A DNA stretch of 11,727 bases from Lysobacterales bacterium (GTDB lineage: Bacteria > Pseudomonadota > Gammaproteobacteria > Xanthomonadales > SZUA-36), in the NCBI GenBank assembly GCA_013213875.1, contig JABSSV010000351.1:1-11727 (forward strand), read 5' to 3'. The translations under genes and the position numbers were made by a program. The notes under the pieces are model-generated. The model did no database searches. It was not told the origin of the DNA and was given only the letters and a program-made list of their open reading frames with translations. Shown one piece after another: positions 1-8,097 of the stretch. Numbering within the stretch: the first letter of the stretch is position 1; each line of letters opens with the position of its first letter.

Positions 1-3000
1 CGCGTCAGCGCCGCGTCCCGCGCCGGTTAGCCGTCGCCGTCGCCGATGGCGCGCCGGGCCCCTGGTCAGTTCACGCAGCGGCCCGAAGGTGTCGTTGGTG
101 ATCTGGCCGGCCCAAACCAGATCCCACAAAGCTTCACGAAAATCACGGGCCGAAGGGGTCTGTTCCTGACGTGCGGCCACATCCAGTTCCAGTTCCAGTT
201 GGAACGAGGCCCCCTGGTCTTGCAGCGAATCCAAGATGGCCTCGTGTAGCGCTCCGGGCGCCTGGTAGTCATGGTCATGTTCGATCAACTCATGGGCCTG
301 TTCGCGCAAATACAGGGCCACACGCCCGTCCCGGGCGCTGCTGGCGCCGCGTCCGATCCAGAGCACGCTACCGTTCGCTGCCAGCATGTCCAGCATGGGC
401 AGGGAAAAGCCCTGCACGCGGCTGGGCAGAATCACATCACGCCACAGGGACCAGGGCAGGGCGAGGCCCTGAAGCTGGCCGATCACCTCGCGCAGACGCT
501 CCGGTCCGCCGGCGTTGTCCCCGATGCCGTGCCAGCGCGGCAGAAAGCTGGCCAGCGTGGCCGTATCCACCGCCGCCGCCTCATCCCGCAGCTGGGCGAG
601 ATTGCGGCGCTTGAGCTGCCGCAGTACTTCTGCATCGCACCAGTCCAGTTCGGCGCCGCCAGGCCGGATCTCGCCGCGCAGCAGCAGGCCCTCCCGTTCC
701 AGGGCCCGCAGTATGGGCACCACCTGCGCGTCCCGCAGGGCATAGCGCTGCGCCAGTTGCGCCGCCAGAAACGGCCCCTGATGGCGGGCATAGCGTCGAA
801 ACAGTTGCCGCAGGGGATCGCTGACTTCGCCAAGAAATGCGTCGGGTATTCCGGGGGGCGTCGCCACGCCCAGCGCGTCGCGGTAGAGCCCCGCATCCTC
901 CGCGGCGATCCACCGGATCTCACCGGCGATTTTGACGCTTACAGCGCGTCGCTGTGCGCTGAGCGTCTGTAGCCAGGGTTCCGGCGCTACCTGGCTGCGC
1001 GCCGCCAGCTCTTCCGGGCTGAGATCGCCGAGCCGGCGCAGCAAATCATGGGCCTCATCGGCGTCCCGCGCCTGCCGTTCCGGGGTCAGGAATTGCAGTT
1101 CCTGCTCCAGCGCAGCCAGTACCTCCCGGTCAATCAATTCGCGCAGTTCGGCCTGTCCCAGCAGCTCGCTTAGCAGGCCGCGGTCCAGCGTCAGGGCCTG
1201 CGCCTTGCGCTCCGCCAGTGGCGCGTCCTGCTCATAGAGATAGGCGGCCACATAGGCAAACACCAAGGAGCGGGCGAAGGGTGATGCGCTGGGCGTTTCC
1301 ACGTCATCAACCCGAATCGCGCGACTGTTGAGGTCCCGTAAGAGCTGTTTGAAACCCGGCAGATCAAAGACATCGGCCAGGGCCTGACGATAGGTTTCCA
1401 TGACCATGGGGAAGCTGGGGTATTGCTGCACCGTGGCGAGCAGGTTTTGCGACTTCAGGCGCTGGGCCCAGAGCGGTGAGCGCTGGCCCGGTCGCCGCCG
1501 GCGCAGCAGCAGGGAGCGCACGGCATTTTCCCGGAACAGGCCGGCAAAAAGCGAGGTGCCGGCAAGTTGCTCGGTGATCAGCTCCTCCACCTCATCCGCG
1601 TCCGGCAGCAGCAGGTCCAGAGCGGGCAGTTCATCGGCATCCGCAAAGCGCAGCACGATGCCATCGTCCGTATACATAACCTGCATTTCATAGCCGCTGA
1701 TGCTGCCCAAAGTGCGCTGCAGTGCCATGGCCCAGGGCGCGTGAATGCGGGCTCCGAAGGGCGTCAGAATACACACGCGCCAGTCACCCAGCTCGTCACG
1801 GAATCGTTCCACGGTAATGGCACGATCCGTGGGCAGTGTGCCTGTGCTGGCTTTCTGCTCCAGCAGATAGTCGCGCAGATTGCCGGCGCCAAACTCATCC
1901 AGTGGCGTCTCCTCCTGCAGCCAGCCCTGCAGCTGGCCCGGAGGCAGGTCGCCAGCACGGCGCAGGAACGCGCCCATGGCCTGGCCCAGCTCAATGGGCC
2001 GTCCCGGCCCATCACCGCGCCAGAAGGGTAAGCGGCCCGGCTCACCGGGCGCGGGCGTGACCAGTACCCGGTCGCGGGTAATCTGTTCCACGCGCCAGGT
2101 GCTGGCGCCCAGGGTGATGTTGTCGCCCGGGCGAATCTCGAACACCATTTCTTCGTCCAGTTCGCCCACGCGTGGCCCGTCCTCGCCCAGGTGCACACCG
2201 TAGGCGCCACGGTCCGGAATCGTGCCGGCATTCATGCGCGTGACCAGGGCCGAGCCGCGGCGTGCACTGAGCGTATCCGTGGCCCGGTCCCAGCTCAGCA
2301 GGGGTTTCAATTCCGCGAAGTCCGAGGAGGGATAGTTGCCACTGAGCATGTCCAGCACCGATTCCAGAGCTGCGCGGGACAGCTGCCGGTAAGACCAGGC
2401 GCGCCGCACCAGCTGCTCCAGCTCATCCACGCTGCTGGGCGCCTGACAGCAGCAAGCCACCAGCTGCTGAGACAGCACGTCCAGGGGGTTCTCGGGTATG
2501 CGGATACTTTCCAGGGCCGCGTCCTGCATGCGGCTCGCCACCACGGTGCTTTCCAGCAGATCGCCGCGAAATTTCGGATAGATGCGCCCTTCGCTGGTCT
2601 CGCCGACGCCATGGCCCGCCCGCCCCACCCGCTGCAGTCCGCGTGCCACCGAGCCCGGTGATTCAACCAGCAGCACCAGGTCAACGGCACCCATGTCCAC
2701 CCCCAGCTCCAGCGAACTGGTGGCAACAATGCCGCGAATATCGCCGGCCTTGAGTCCCTCCTCAATTTCCGCCCGCTTGCTGTGCGAGATGCTGCCGTGG
2801 TGAGCGCGGACCAGTTCCTCTTCCGCCAGCTCATTAAGCTTGTGAGCCAGTCGCTCGCAGAGGCCGCGGCTGTTCACAAAAATAATGGTGGCCCGATGGT
2901 CGCGGATCGCGGTCAGCAGCTGCGGGTAAATGGCGGGCCAGATACCCCGTTCCGGCTGCGGTGTACCGACCTCCCGGGCATAGAGTTCACCCAGTACGGA

Positions 3001-3747
3001 ACCGCCCTCGGGGGTGGGTGTGCTGGGCGGATTTTGCATATCCGGTACGGGCACGCTGACGGTCAGGTCAATGGCCGGCGGCGCAGAACAGTCAACGATC
3101 TCTACCGCGCGCTGACCGCCGAGGTAGCTGGCGATGGTGCTCAGGGGGCGCACCGTTGCGGACAAACCGATGCGCTGCGGCTCACGCTCGCAGGCGGCCG
3201 CCAGCCGCTCCAGCGACAGGGCCAGGTGAGCGCCGCGTTTGCTTGGTGCCAGCGCGTGGATCTCGTCGATAATGACCGTTTCCACTGTGCGCAAGGTGGC
3301 GGCTACCTTCGAACCCAGCATGAGATACAGGGATTCCGGTGTGGTCACCAGGATGTCTGCTGGCTGGCGCAGCTGGCGCTGGCGTTCACGCTGAGGCGTA
3401 TCACCGGTGCGCACGGCCACGGAGGCGCTGCGGAAGGGCACATCAAGTCGCTCCGCAACGCGCCCGATACCGACCAGGGGCGCGCGCAGATTGCGCTCAA
3501 TGTCATAAACCAGCGCCTTTAGCGGTGAGATATACAACACCCGTACGCCGGCCTCATGCTCATCAGGCAGGCTGCCCAGCCGATCAATACCGGCCAAAAA
3601 GGCGGCCAGGGTTTTGCCGCTGCCGGTCGGCGCGACCAGCAGGGAATGCGCGCCACTGCTTATCTTTTCCCAGCCGGCCCGCTGCACCTCGGTAGGTGCC
3701 GAGAAGTTCTCTTCGAACCAGCTTTGCGTGGCGGGATGAAAAGCCAT
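1..3747 (-). CDS. lhr: Lhr-type superfamily 2 DNA helicase, C-terminus cut by the window edge
   Basis: An uninterrupted reading frame runs from the ATG at 3747 to base 1 (1249 codons) with no stop; E. coli Lhr is about 1540 residues, so a few hundred are probably missing. Lhr is a 3'-to-5' ATP-dependent helicase that moves on single-stranded DNA and unwinds duplexes or RNA:DNA hybrids in repair. All helicase motifs are visible: Q-motif Gln near 22, Walker A APTGSGKT (39-46), TTPESL (135-140), DEIH box (161-164), SAT (196-198), IIFVNSR (288-294), motif V ATSSLELGVD (342-351) and motif VI QRVGRAGH (372-379). The Lhr-specific part follows: a winged-helix region (about 420-470), GELDEEMVFEIRPGD (528-542) and LPFWRG (573-578). 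Residues from about 850 on form the long C-terminal domain that separates full-length Lhr from the short core-only form. An Arg-rich patch (RHRRRRR) lies near the window edge. The start is 7 bases after the ligase stop, with GAGG just upstream, so the two genes are very likely one operon. Family assignment is firm; the cellular role is inferred. Confidence 0.94.
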   Translation of the reverse strand, partial: MAFHPATQSWFEENFSAPTEVQRAGWEKISSGAHSLLVAPTGSGKTLAAFLAGIDRLGSLPDEHEAGVRVLYISPLKALVYDIERNLRAPLVGIGRVAERLDVPFRSASVAVRTGDTPQRERQRQLRQPADILVTTPESLYLMLGSKVAATLRTVETVIIDEIHALAPSKRGAHLALSLERLAAACEREPQRIGLSATVRPLSTIASYLGGQRAVEIVDCSAPPAIDLTVSVPVPDMQNPPSTPTPEGGSVLGELYAREVGTPQPERGIWPAIYPQLLTAIRDHRATIIFVNSRGLCERLAHKLNELAEEELVRAHHGSISHSKRAEIEEGLKAGDIRGIVATSSLELGVDMGAVDLVLLVESPGSVARGLQRVGRAGHGVGETSEGRIYPKFRGDLLESTVVASRMQDAALESIRIPENPLDVLSQQLVACCCQAPSSVDELEQLVRRAWSYRQLSRAALESVLDMLSGNYPSSDFAELKPLLSWDRATDTLSARRGSALVTRMNAGTIPDRGAYGVHLGEDGPRVGELDEEMVFEIRPGDNITLGASTWRVEQITRDRVLVTPAPGEPGRLPFWRGDGPGRPIELGQAMGAFLRRAGDLPPGQLQGWLQEETPLDEFGAGNLRDYLLEQKASTGTLPTDRAITVERFRDELGDWRVCILTPFGARIHAPWAMALQRTLGSISGYEMQVMYTDDGIVLRFADADELPALDLLLPDADEVEELITEQLAGTSLFAGLFRENAVRSLLLRRRRPGQRSPLWAQRLKSQNLLATVQQYPSFPMVMETYRQALADVFDLPGFKQLLRDLNSRAIRVDDVETPSASPFARSLVFAYVAAYLYEQDAPLAERKAQALTLDRGLLSELLGQAELRELIDREVLAALEQELQFLTPERQARDADEAHDLLRRLGDLSPEELAARSQVAPEPWLQTLSAQRRAVSVKIAGEIRWIAAEDAGLYRDALGVATPPGIPDAFLGEVSDPLRQLFRRYARHQGPFLAAQLAQRYALRDAQVVPILRALEREGLLLRGEIRPGGAELDWCDAEVLRQLKRRNLAQLRDEAAAVDTATLASFLPRWHGIGDNAGGPERLREVIGQLQGLALPWSLWRDVILPSRVQGFSLPMLDMLAANGSVLWIGRGASSARDGRVALYLREQAHELIEHDHDYQAPGALHEAILDSLQDQGASFQLELELDVAARQEQTPSARDFREALWDLVWAGQITNDTFGPLRELTRGPARHRRRRRLTGAGRGADA

Positions 3748-3754
3748 AACTGCC

Positions 3755-5317
3755 TCAGGCGCTCCGTTTTATAGCAGGCGCGGCCTGCCCCGTTTGCCAT
3801 TCGTAAAGCTGTTGCACGGTGGTCAGCGTATCGGCCTGGGCTGGTGTTTTATCTGCCCGGTAGGCCTTGACCCGCGCGAAGCGCAAGGCCAGGCCGGCAG
3901 GATAGTGGGGGCTGGCCTGAATGTCATTCAGGGCGATTTCCACCACCAGTTCCGGATGGACGTAAACCGTTTGCTCGTCGCGTGCACGCTCCCGTTCGAG
4001 CAGGGCCTTTGTTTGCCAGCGCAATAGCTTGTCGGTCAGTCCCTTGAAGGTTTTACCCAGCATGACGAAATTGCCATCTTCATCCCGCGCACCCAGATGC
4101 AGGTTCGACAGCCAGCCGGAGCGCCGGCCACTGCCCCATTCCGCGCCGAGAACAACCAGGTCCAGCGTATGCGCCTGCTTGATTTTCAGCCAGTCGCCGC
4201 CCCGGTTGCCCGCCATATAGGTGCTGGCCGGATCCTTCGCCATCAGGCCTTCGTGGCCCTGCTCCAAAGCCTGCGTCAGGAAATCCCGCGCCTGCTCCGG
4301 CACCCCGGTGAGCAGTCCGGGAACCACCGCCTGCGCACCGACCAACTGCTCCAACTGCTCGCGCCGTTCCCTTAGGGGGCGGTCGATCAGCGACTCCCGC
4401 CAGTAGAGGCAATCAAAGAAATAGCAGCTCAGCGGAATGCGCCGGCGCATTTCCTCCAGTTTGCTACGTCGCCCAAAACGTCGCATGGTGACCTGAAAGG
4501 GCTGGGGTCTGCCGTCCCCTTGCAGGGCCAGCACCTCGCCATCAAGAATAAAATCGCCCGGCTGCATGCGCTGCACAGCTTCGTGCACTTCCGGCAGGCT
4601 CCAGCCCACTTCGTTGAGCTGGCGCGAGTAGACGCGCACCGTGTCGCCGGCACGATGTACCTGAATGCGTGCGCCGTCCAGCTTGACGTCCAGCTGGGTC
4701 ACAGCAAATTGCGCCAGCGCATCATCTACCCGGGCCGCCGGTTGCGCCAGCATGGGGCGGACCGGCTGCAGGGGCGTGAGTTGGAATTGATCCAGGCCCT
4801 GCTGGCCGTGCTGCTGGGCAGCGACGGCGACCGGGGCCGCGGCGCCCGCCAGCATAACGGCCCGACGCACGGCGGCCTCCGGTAAGGCATTGGCAGCGGC
4901 AATCCCGTCAATGAGGGCGGCCTCCAGAGCGCCCTGGCGCAGGGCGCCCAGCACCAGACGCTGCAGAAAGTCCTGTTCTGCGGCAGTGGCCTGGGCAAAC
5001 AGGTCTTCCAGCAGGCTCAAGCGCGTCTTTTGCGAACCCGGTCCTGTGCTGTCGCCAATGGCGCTGAAGCAGCGGTCCACGGTGCTCAGCTTCAGCTGGG
5101 CCTGGCTGGGAGCCTTTGCGGGCTGCAGGCGTTTAAAAATGGCCGGTCCAAGTCCGATCTTGCCCTGTGGCAGGATGCCGGACAGATAGTTCACCACCAG
5201 CGCCAGTTCGTCCGGTTCACAGCGCAACAGGCACGCGCGGAGACGTTCACGCTTGGCTGTTCGGCTGCGCGTGCGGGTCAGGTCGCTGGAGCAGGAAACA
5301 AGATCGTATAGCAGCAT
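3755..5317 (-). CDS. lig: ATP-dependent DNA ligase, mycobacterial LigB/archaeal type
   Basis: Seals nicks in duplex DNA by way of a ligase-AMP intermediate. All nucleotidyltransferase motifs are visible (520-residue numbering): motif I KLDGAR (212-217, AMP-accepting Lys212), motif III ILDGE (257-261), IIIa YFFD (299-302), motif IV EGLMAK (356-361), motif V DWLKIK (375-380) and motif VI RFARVKAYRADK (479-490). Residues 1 to about 190 match the helical DNA-binding domain of LigB-like ligases (for example VVNYLSGILPQGKIGLG), and the C-terminal part is an OB fold, giving the usual three-domain clamp. I chose the ATG at 5317 because relatives start with a similar MLL(Y/H)D sequence. The frame extends 9 codons further to a TTG, but those residues do not look like the family. 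AAGGA lies 12 bases upstream of the ATG, which is rather far. lhr follows after 7 bases, and lysR ends 72 bases upstream on the same strand, so readthrough from lysR is possible. It lacks the Ku and polymerase domains of LigD-type NHEJ ligases. It would act beside the replicative NAD-dependent LigA, which is not in view. Confidence 0.95.
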   Translation of the reverse strand: MLLYDLVSCSSDLTRTRSRTAKRERLRACLLRCEPDELALVVNYLSGILPQGKIGLGPAIFKRLQPAKAPSQAQLKLSTVDRCFSAIGDSTGPGSQKTRLSLLEDLFAQATAAEQDFLQRLVLGALRQGALEAALIDGIAAANALPEAAVRRAVMLAGAAAPVAVAAQQHGQQGLDQFQLTPLQPVRPMLAQPAARVDDALAQFAVTQLDVKLDGARIQVHRAGDTVRVYSRQLNEVGWSLPEVHEAVQRMQPGDFILDGEVLALQGDGRPQPFQVTMRRFGRRSKLEEMRRRIPLSCYFFDCLYWRESLIDRPLRERREQLEQLVGAQAVVPGLLTGVPEQARDFLTQALEQGHEGLMAKDPASTYMAGNRGGDWLKIKQAHTLDLVVLGAEWGSGRRSGWLSNLHLGARDEDGNFVMLGKTFKGLTDKLLRWQTKALLERERARDEQTVYVHPELVVEIALNDIQASPHYPAGLALRFARVKAYRADKTPAQADTLTTVQQLYEWQTGQAAPAIKRSA

Positions 5318-5357
5318 GCGAGCGCTCAATCCTTGGGCCCGCAACGTTAGCAGCTAG

Positions 5358-5370
5358 CGCTTGAAAAGCG
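5358..5370. repeat. Short perfect inverted repeat between lysR and lig
   Basis: CGCTT and AAGCG flank a 3-base centre (GAA on the plus strand). It sits in the 72-base gap between the lysR stop and the ligase ATG. No T-run follows on either strand, so it is not a convincing terminator. It could be a weak operator, an RNA hairpin or chance. Confidence 0.3.
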
Positions 5371-5389
5371 TGTGGAGACCGCGATCTGC

Positions 5390-6340
5390 TCAACGCATGG
5401 ATTCACCCGTATGCCAGGGTGAGTCGGAGATGGGAACATCCTGCACCGTCTCGAGAAAGGCCCGCGCGGGCAGCGGTAAATGGCGCCCGCGTCGAGCGAC
5501 GACGCCATAGGTGCGTTTCGGGAAGTAGTTGCTCATATTACGGGCGATCAGCCGGTCTTCCTCGCGCAGGCAGATGCTGGTAACGATCGAGAGGCCAAAA
5601 TTGGCTTCCACATAGCGCTTGATGACCTCCCAGCCGCCCACTTCCAGCACCACATTGAAGGGCACCTGGTGCTGTTGAAACACCCGGTCCACGAGACGCC
5701 AGGTAGTCAAGCGCCGCGGTGGCAAGATCAGTCCATAGGGCGCGATGTCTTCCAGGTGAATATCGTCGCGTTCGGCCAGCTCATGGCCCTCGGGCATGAT
5801 CAGGGCCGGATCGAAGGTGTACATGGGGGTATAGGAAATGTCTGTCGGGACGTCCAGCATGGAGCCAATCGCGAAATCCACCTGATCCTCACGAATCATG
5901 GCCAGGCCATCGCGGCCGGTTACGTTGCGCATTTGCACATGGATGTTCGGAAAGCGTTCACGAAAACGTGCCACCAGCCGTGGCAGGATGTAAATGATGG
6001 TGGATTCGCCGGCGGCTATCACCACTTCGCCTGTGTCCATATTGCCATGGACTTCCTTGGCAAAACGACCGGGCAAAGCGTCAACGCCTTCCACCAGTGG
6101 CCGTGCCATATCCAGCAGTTTGCGGCCTTCCGGCGTGAGCTGAATATTGGGTCCGCGGCGTTCAAACAGCACGGTTTCCAGCGCACTTTCCAGCGCTTTC
6201 ACCTGCAGGCTGACCGCCGACTGGCTCAAAAACAGTTCATTGGCAGCATCCGTCATCTTGCCCGTGCGGGCCACGGCACAGAAGGCCCTCAATTGCTTGA
6301 GCGGATTGCCCTTGTAGTAGAAGCGTTCGTTTTTTTGCAT
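5390..6340 (-). CDS. LysR-type transcriptional regulator, divergent from aceBA
   Basis: A 316-residue protein of normal LysR length. The N-terminal winged helix-turn-helix covers about residues 14-73, with the family pattern LKQLRAFCAVARTGKMTDAA, then LSQSAVSLQVKALE, then LFERRG and LTPEGR. A helical linker follows, then a periplasmic-binding-protein-like effector domain (about 104-300) starting at GEVVIAAGESTIIYILPRL. Such proteins bind DNA as tetramers and usually control a divergent neighbour in response to a small metabolite. The gene starts 123 bases from aceB on the opposite strand, the classic LysR arrangement, so it is a candidate regulator of the glyoxylate shunt. The effector is unknown; glyoxylate, acetyl-CoA-linked metabolites or a sugar phosphate are only guesses. 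I see no clear Shine-Dalgarno before the ATG at 6340, so translation may be weak. The family call is firm; the target is inferred from position. Confidence 0.93.
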   Translation of the reverse strand: MQKNERFYYKGNPLKQLRAFCAVARTGKMTDAANELFLSQSAVSLQVKALESALETVLFERRGPNIQLTPEGRKLLDMARPLVEGVDALPGRFAKEVHGNMDTGEVVIAAGESTIIYILPRLVARFRERFPNIHVQMRNVTGRDGLAMIREDQVDFAIGSMLDVPTDISYTPMYTFDPALIMPEGHELAERDDIHLEDIAPYGLILPPRRLTTWRLVDRVFQQHQVPFNVVLEVGGWEVIKRYVEANFGLSIVTSICLREEDRLIARNMSNYFPKRTYGVVARRGRHLPLPARAFLETVQDVPISDSPWHTGESMR

Positions 6341-6352
6341 AGAAATCAGCGC

Positions 6353-6366
6353 GTTATATCTTTAAC
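6353..6366. promoter_or_regulatory. Candidate LysR-type operator (dyad GTTA-N6-TAAC)
   Basis: GTTATATCTTTAAC is an interrupted palindrome 12 bases upstream of the lysR ATG. Its outer GTTA and TAAC are exact complements. LysR proteins favour T-N11-A-centred dyads; here the closest fit is T6355-N11-A6367. The position suits autorepression. A second weak dyad, TAGC-N12-GCTA (6408-6427), overlaps the candidate aceB -10. Neither site is proven. Confidence 0.3.
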
Positions 6367-6447
6367 AAAATTAATGAAGCGTATTGAAATATTTATATTG
6401 TCAATTATAGCCCGGCACACCATGCTAATTGCACGTTAACCCCTACG

Positions 6448-6453
6448 CAGGAG
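6448..6453 (+). promoter_or_regulatory. Ribosome binding site of aceB
   Basis: CAGGAG ends 10 bases before the ATG at 6464. It supports this start over the in-frame ATG at 6479, which would put the site 25 bases away. Confidence 0.6.
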
Positions 6454-6463
6454 CGCACGACCC

Positions 6464-8065
6464 ATGACCCTGGCAGCGATGAAGAGACCCATACCGACTC
6501 TCGAAATTACCCATCCTGATACGCCGGCCTCTCTTCGTGTGCTTACGCCAGGCGCCAACGCTTTTCTGGCGCATCTGGCCGATGAATTTACCGAACGTCA
6601 AAGAAGTCTGCTGGCCGCGCGCGAGCAGCGCCAGGCCGCCTACGACGCCGGTTCCCTGCCCGACTTTGACCCACAAACCCGGAATATTCGCGAGGGCGAA
6701 TGGTGCGTTGCGCCGATCCCCGCGGAGGTTCAGGACCGGCGCACGGAGATAACAGGCCCTGTTACCCGGAAGATGATGATCAACGCGCTGAATTCCGGCG
6801 CGCAGTGCTACATGGCGGACTTCGAGGATTCCACCTCGCCCACCTGGCAGTCCATCATGGAAGGGCAGGCTAACCTGTATGACGCTTGCCGCGGCCAACT
6901 GGAACACACCACCCCTGGCGGCCGCCACTACCAACAGAACGAGGACAGCGCGGTGCTCATGGTGCGCCCGCGTGGCCTGCATCTGCCCACGCGACACTTG
7001 CGCATGCACGGGCGACCCATTCCCGGTTCTCTGGTCGATTTTGGCCTCTATCTGTTCCACAACCACGAGGCGCTGCAGAAGCGCGGCAAGCAACCCTATT
7101 TCTACCTGCCCAAGCTCGAACACTGGGAAGAGGCCGCTTACTGGGAAGATGTGATCGCCTGGTCAGAGCAGCAACTGGGCCTGCCGCACGGCACGGTCAA
7201 AGTGTCCGTGCTGATCGAAACGCTGCCAGCGGTATTTCAGATGCATGAAATCATGCACGCGCTGAAGGACCGCTTGCTGGCCCTGAACTGCGGTCACTGG
7301 GATTACATCTCCAGCTACATCAAAACCCTGCGCGCCCACCCCGATCGGGTGCTGCCGGATCGGGCCGAGGTCACCACATCGGTGCCTTTTATCGAGGCCT
7401 ACTCGCGTCTGCTGGTAAACACCTGTCACCGCCGCGGTGCGCTGGCCATGGGTGGGGTCTCGGCGGAGATTCCCGTGCGGGGTGACGCGCAAGCGGACGC
7501 CGATGCCATGGCCGCAGTGATCGCCGACAAACGGCGGGAGGCTGAGCGCGGCCACGACGGCACGTGGATTGCGCATCCGGCGCTGGAGCCGCTGGCCCGC
7601 GCCGAGTTTGACGCGGTGATGGATGGCCCTAATCAGCTGCAGAAAGAGATCGAGCCGGTACAGATTTCCGCTGAGGAGCTGCTGGCCCCTTGCGCGGGTG
7701 CCATCACGGAAGCGGGTGTACGCAGCAATATTCGCGTGGCGATCATCTACCTGGCCGGCTGGATGGAGGGTAAGGGAGCGCTTCCGATTGATAACCTGAT
7801 GGAAGACGTGGCGACCGCAGAGATTGCCCGTACCCAGCTGTGGCAATGGGGTACGCACGGTGCCCAGACGGACAGCGGCCAGACCATTAGCAAGGCCTGG
7901 CTCATGCAGCTTTTCGATGAAGAACAGGCCAAGCTGCTGGCGGCCGGTGCCAATGGTAAAACGCCGGCGGTTAACAAATCTGCGGCGCTGTTGCGCGAGA
8001 TGACGCGCCAGCAGGAGCTGGAAACCTTTTTAACCCTGCCGGCTTACCCCCAGCTGGTGGACTGA
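6464..8065 (+). CDS. aceB: Malate synthase A
   Basis: Second enzyme of the glyoxylate shunt, cytoplasmic: glyoxylate plus acetyl-CoA plus water gives malate plus CoA, using Mg2+. The protein is 533 residues, the same length as E. coli malate synthase A. Expected catalytic residues are present: Arg170 in VRPRGLHL, the Mg-binding pair Glu252 (LIETLPAVFQMHEI) and Asp280 (GHWDYIS), and the catalytic base Asp448 in NLMEDVATAEIARTQLWQW. The N-terminal helical part (about 1-90) lies before the TIM barrel (about 95-400), and the C-terminal helical plug carries the Asp448 loop. The large insertions of the GlcB isoform are absent. The usual signature around residues 268-283 departs from the family pattern at three places (Arg270, Ala273, Ser283), though the ligands are kept. 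It is transcribed first, 32 bases before aceA, and faces away from a LysR gene. A clear CAGGAG supports the start. Confidence 0.97.
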   Translation: MTLAAMKRPIPTLEITHPDTPASLRVLTPGANAFLAHLADEFTERQRSLLAAREQRQAAYDAGSLPDFDPQTRNIREGEWCVAPIPAEVQDRRTEITGPVTRKMMINALNSGAQCYMADFEDSTSPTWQSIMEGQANLYDACRGQLEHTTPGGRHYQQNEDSAVLMVRPRGLHLPTRHLRMHGRPIPGSLVDFGLYLFHNHEALQKRGKQPYFYLPKLEHWEEAAYWEDVIAWSEQQLGLPHGTVKVSVLIETLPAVFQMHEIMHALKDRLLALNCGHWDYISSYIKTLRAHPDRVLPDRAEVTTSVPFIEAYSRLLVNTCHRRGALAMGGVSAEIPVRGDAQADADAMAAVIADKRREAERGHDGTWIAHPALEPLARAEFDAVMDGPNQLQKEIEPVQISAEELLAPCAGAITEAGVRSNIRVAIIYLAGWMEGKGALPIDNLMEDVATAEIARTQLWQWGTHGAQTDSGQTISKAWLMQLFDEEQAKLLAAGANGKTPAVNKSAALLREMTRQQELETFLTLPAYPQLVD

Positions 8066-8082
8066 ACTTTGTTCGATTGTTT

Positions 8083-8090
8083 GAGTGAGA
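8083..8090 (+). promoter_or_regulatory. Probable ribosome binding site of aceA
   Basis: GAGTGAGA ends 7 bases before the ATG at 8098, inside the 32-base aceB-aceA spacer. The match to Shine-Dalgarno is modest. No promoter or terminator is evident in the spacer, which supports co-transcription. Confidence 0.45.
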
Positions 8091-8097
8091 CAACCCC

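Larger units (their letters stand above)
6341..6463. promoter_or_regulatory. Divergent lysR/aceB promoter region
   Basis: A 123-base gap, AT-rich against its GC-rich surroundings, separates the two divergent starts. Toward aceB the best sigma-70-like pair is TTGAAA (6384-6389), 16 bases, TATAGC (6406-6411). An alternative is TTGTCA (6398-6403), 17 bases, CATGCT (6421-6426). Toward lysR there is a perfect TATAAT on the minus strand (6409-6404), but with no good -35 element. The candidate elements overlap, which would let one bound regulator affect both genes. The exact start sites cannot be fixed by eye. Confidence 0.6.

Noticed and set aside
28..46. Short GTCGCC-type tandem repeat near the left edge
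   Set aside because: It is in frame and simply encodes the Arg-rich patch of Lhr; about three copies are not enough to call a repeat element.
271..3695. Several plus-strand open frames opposite lhr, the longest 246 and 233 codons
   Set aside because: They lie antisense to one continuous lhr frame with all helicase motifs. GC-rich coding DNA commonly leaves stop-free antisense frames. Their translations show no domain or motif I recognise.
1..5317. Calling this pair the known ligase-associated DNA-damage cluster (exonuclease, ligase, short helicase, PdeM) or an NHEJ operon
   Set aside because: The ligase is LigB-like and the helicase is the long Lhr form. A LysR gene, not an exonuclease gene, lies upstream, and no Ku or LigD domains are present.
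3755..5344. TTG at 5344 as the ligase start (529 residues)
   Set aside because: The nine extra residues do not match the family, while the ATG at 5317 begins the typical MLLYD-like N-terminus.
5480..6439. A 319-codon plus-strand frame opposite the LysR gene
   Set aside because: The LysR protein on the other strand has a complete helix-turn-helix and effector domain. The plus frame also runs across the divergent promoter region, and no family is recognised.
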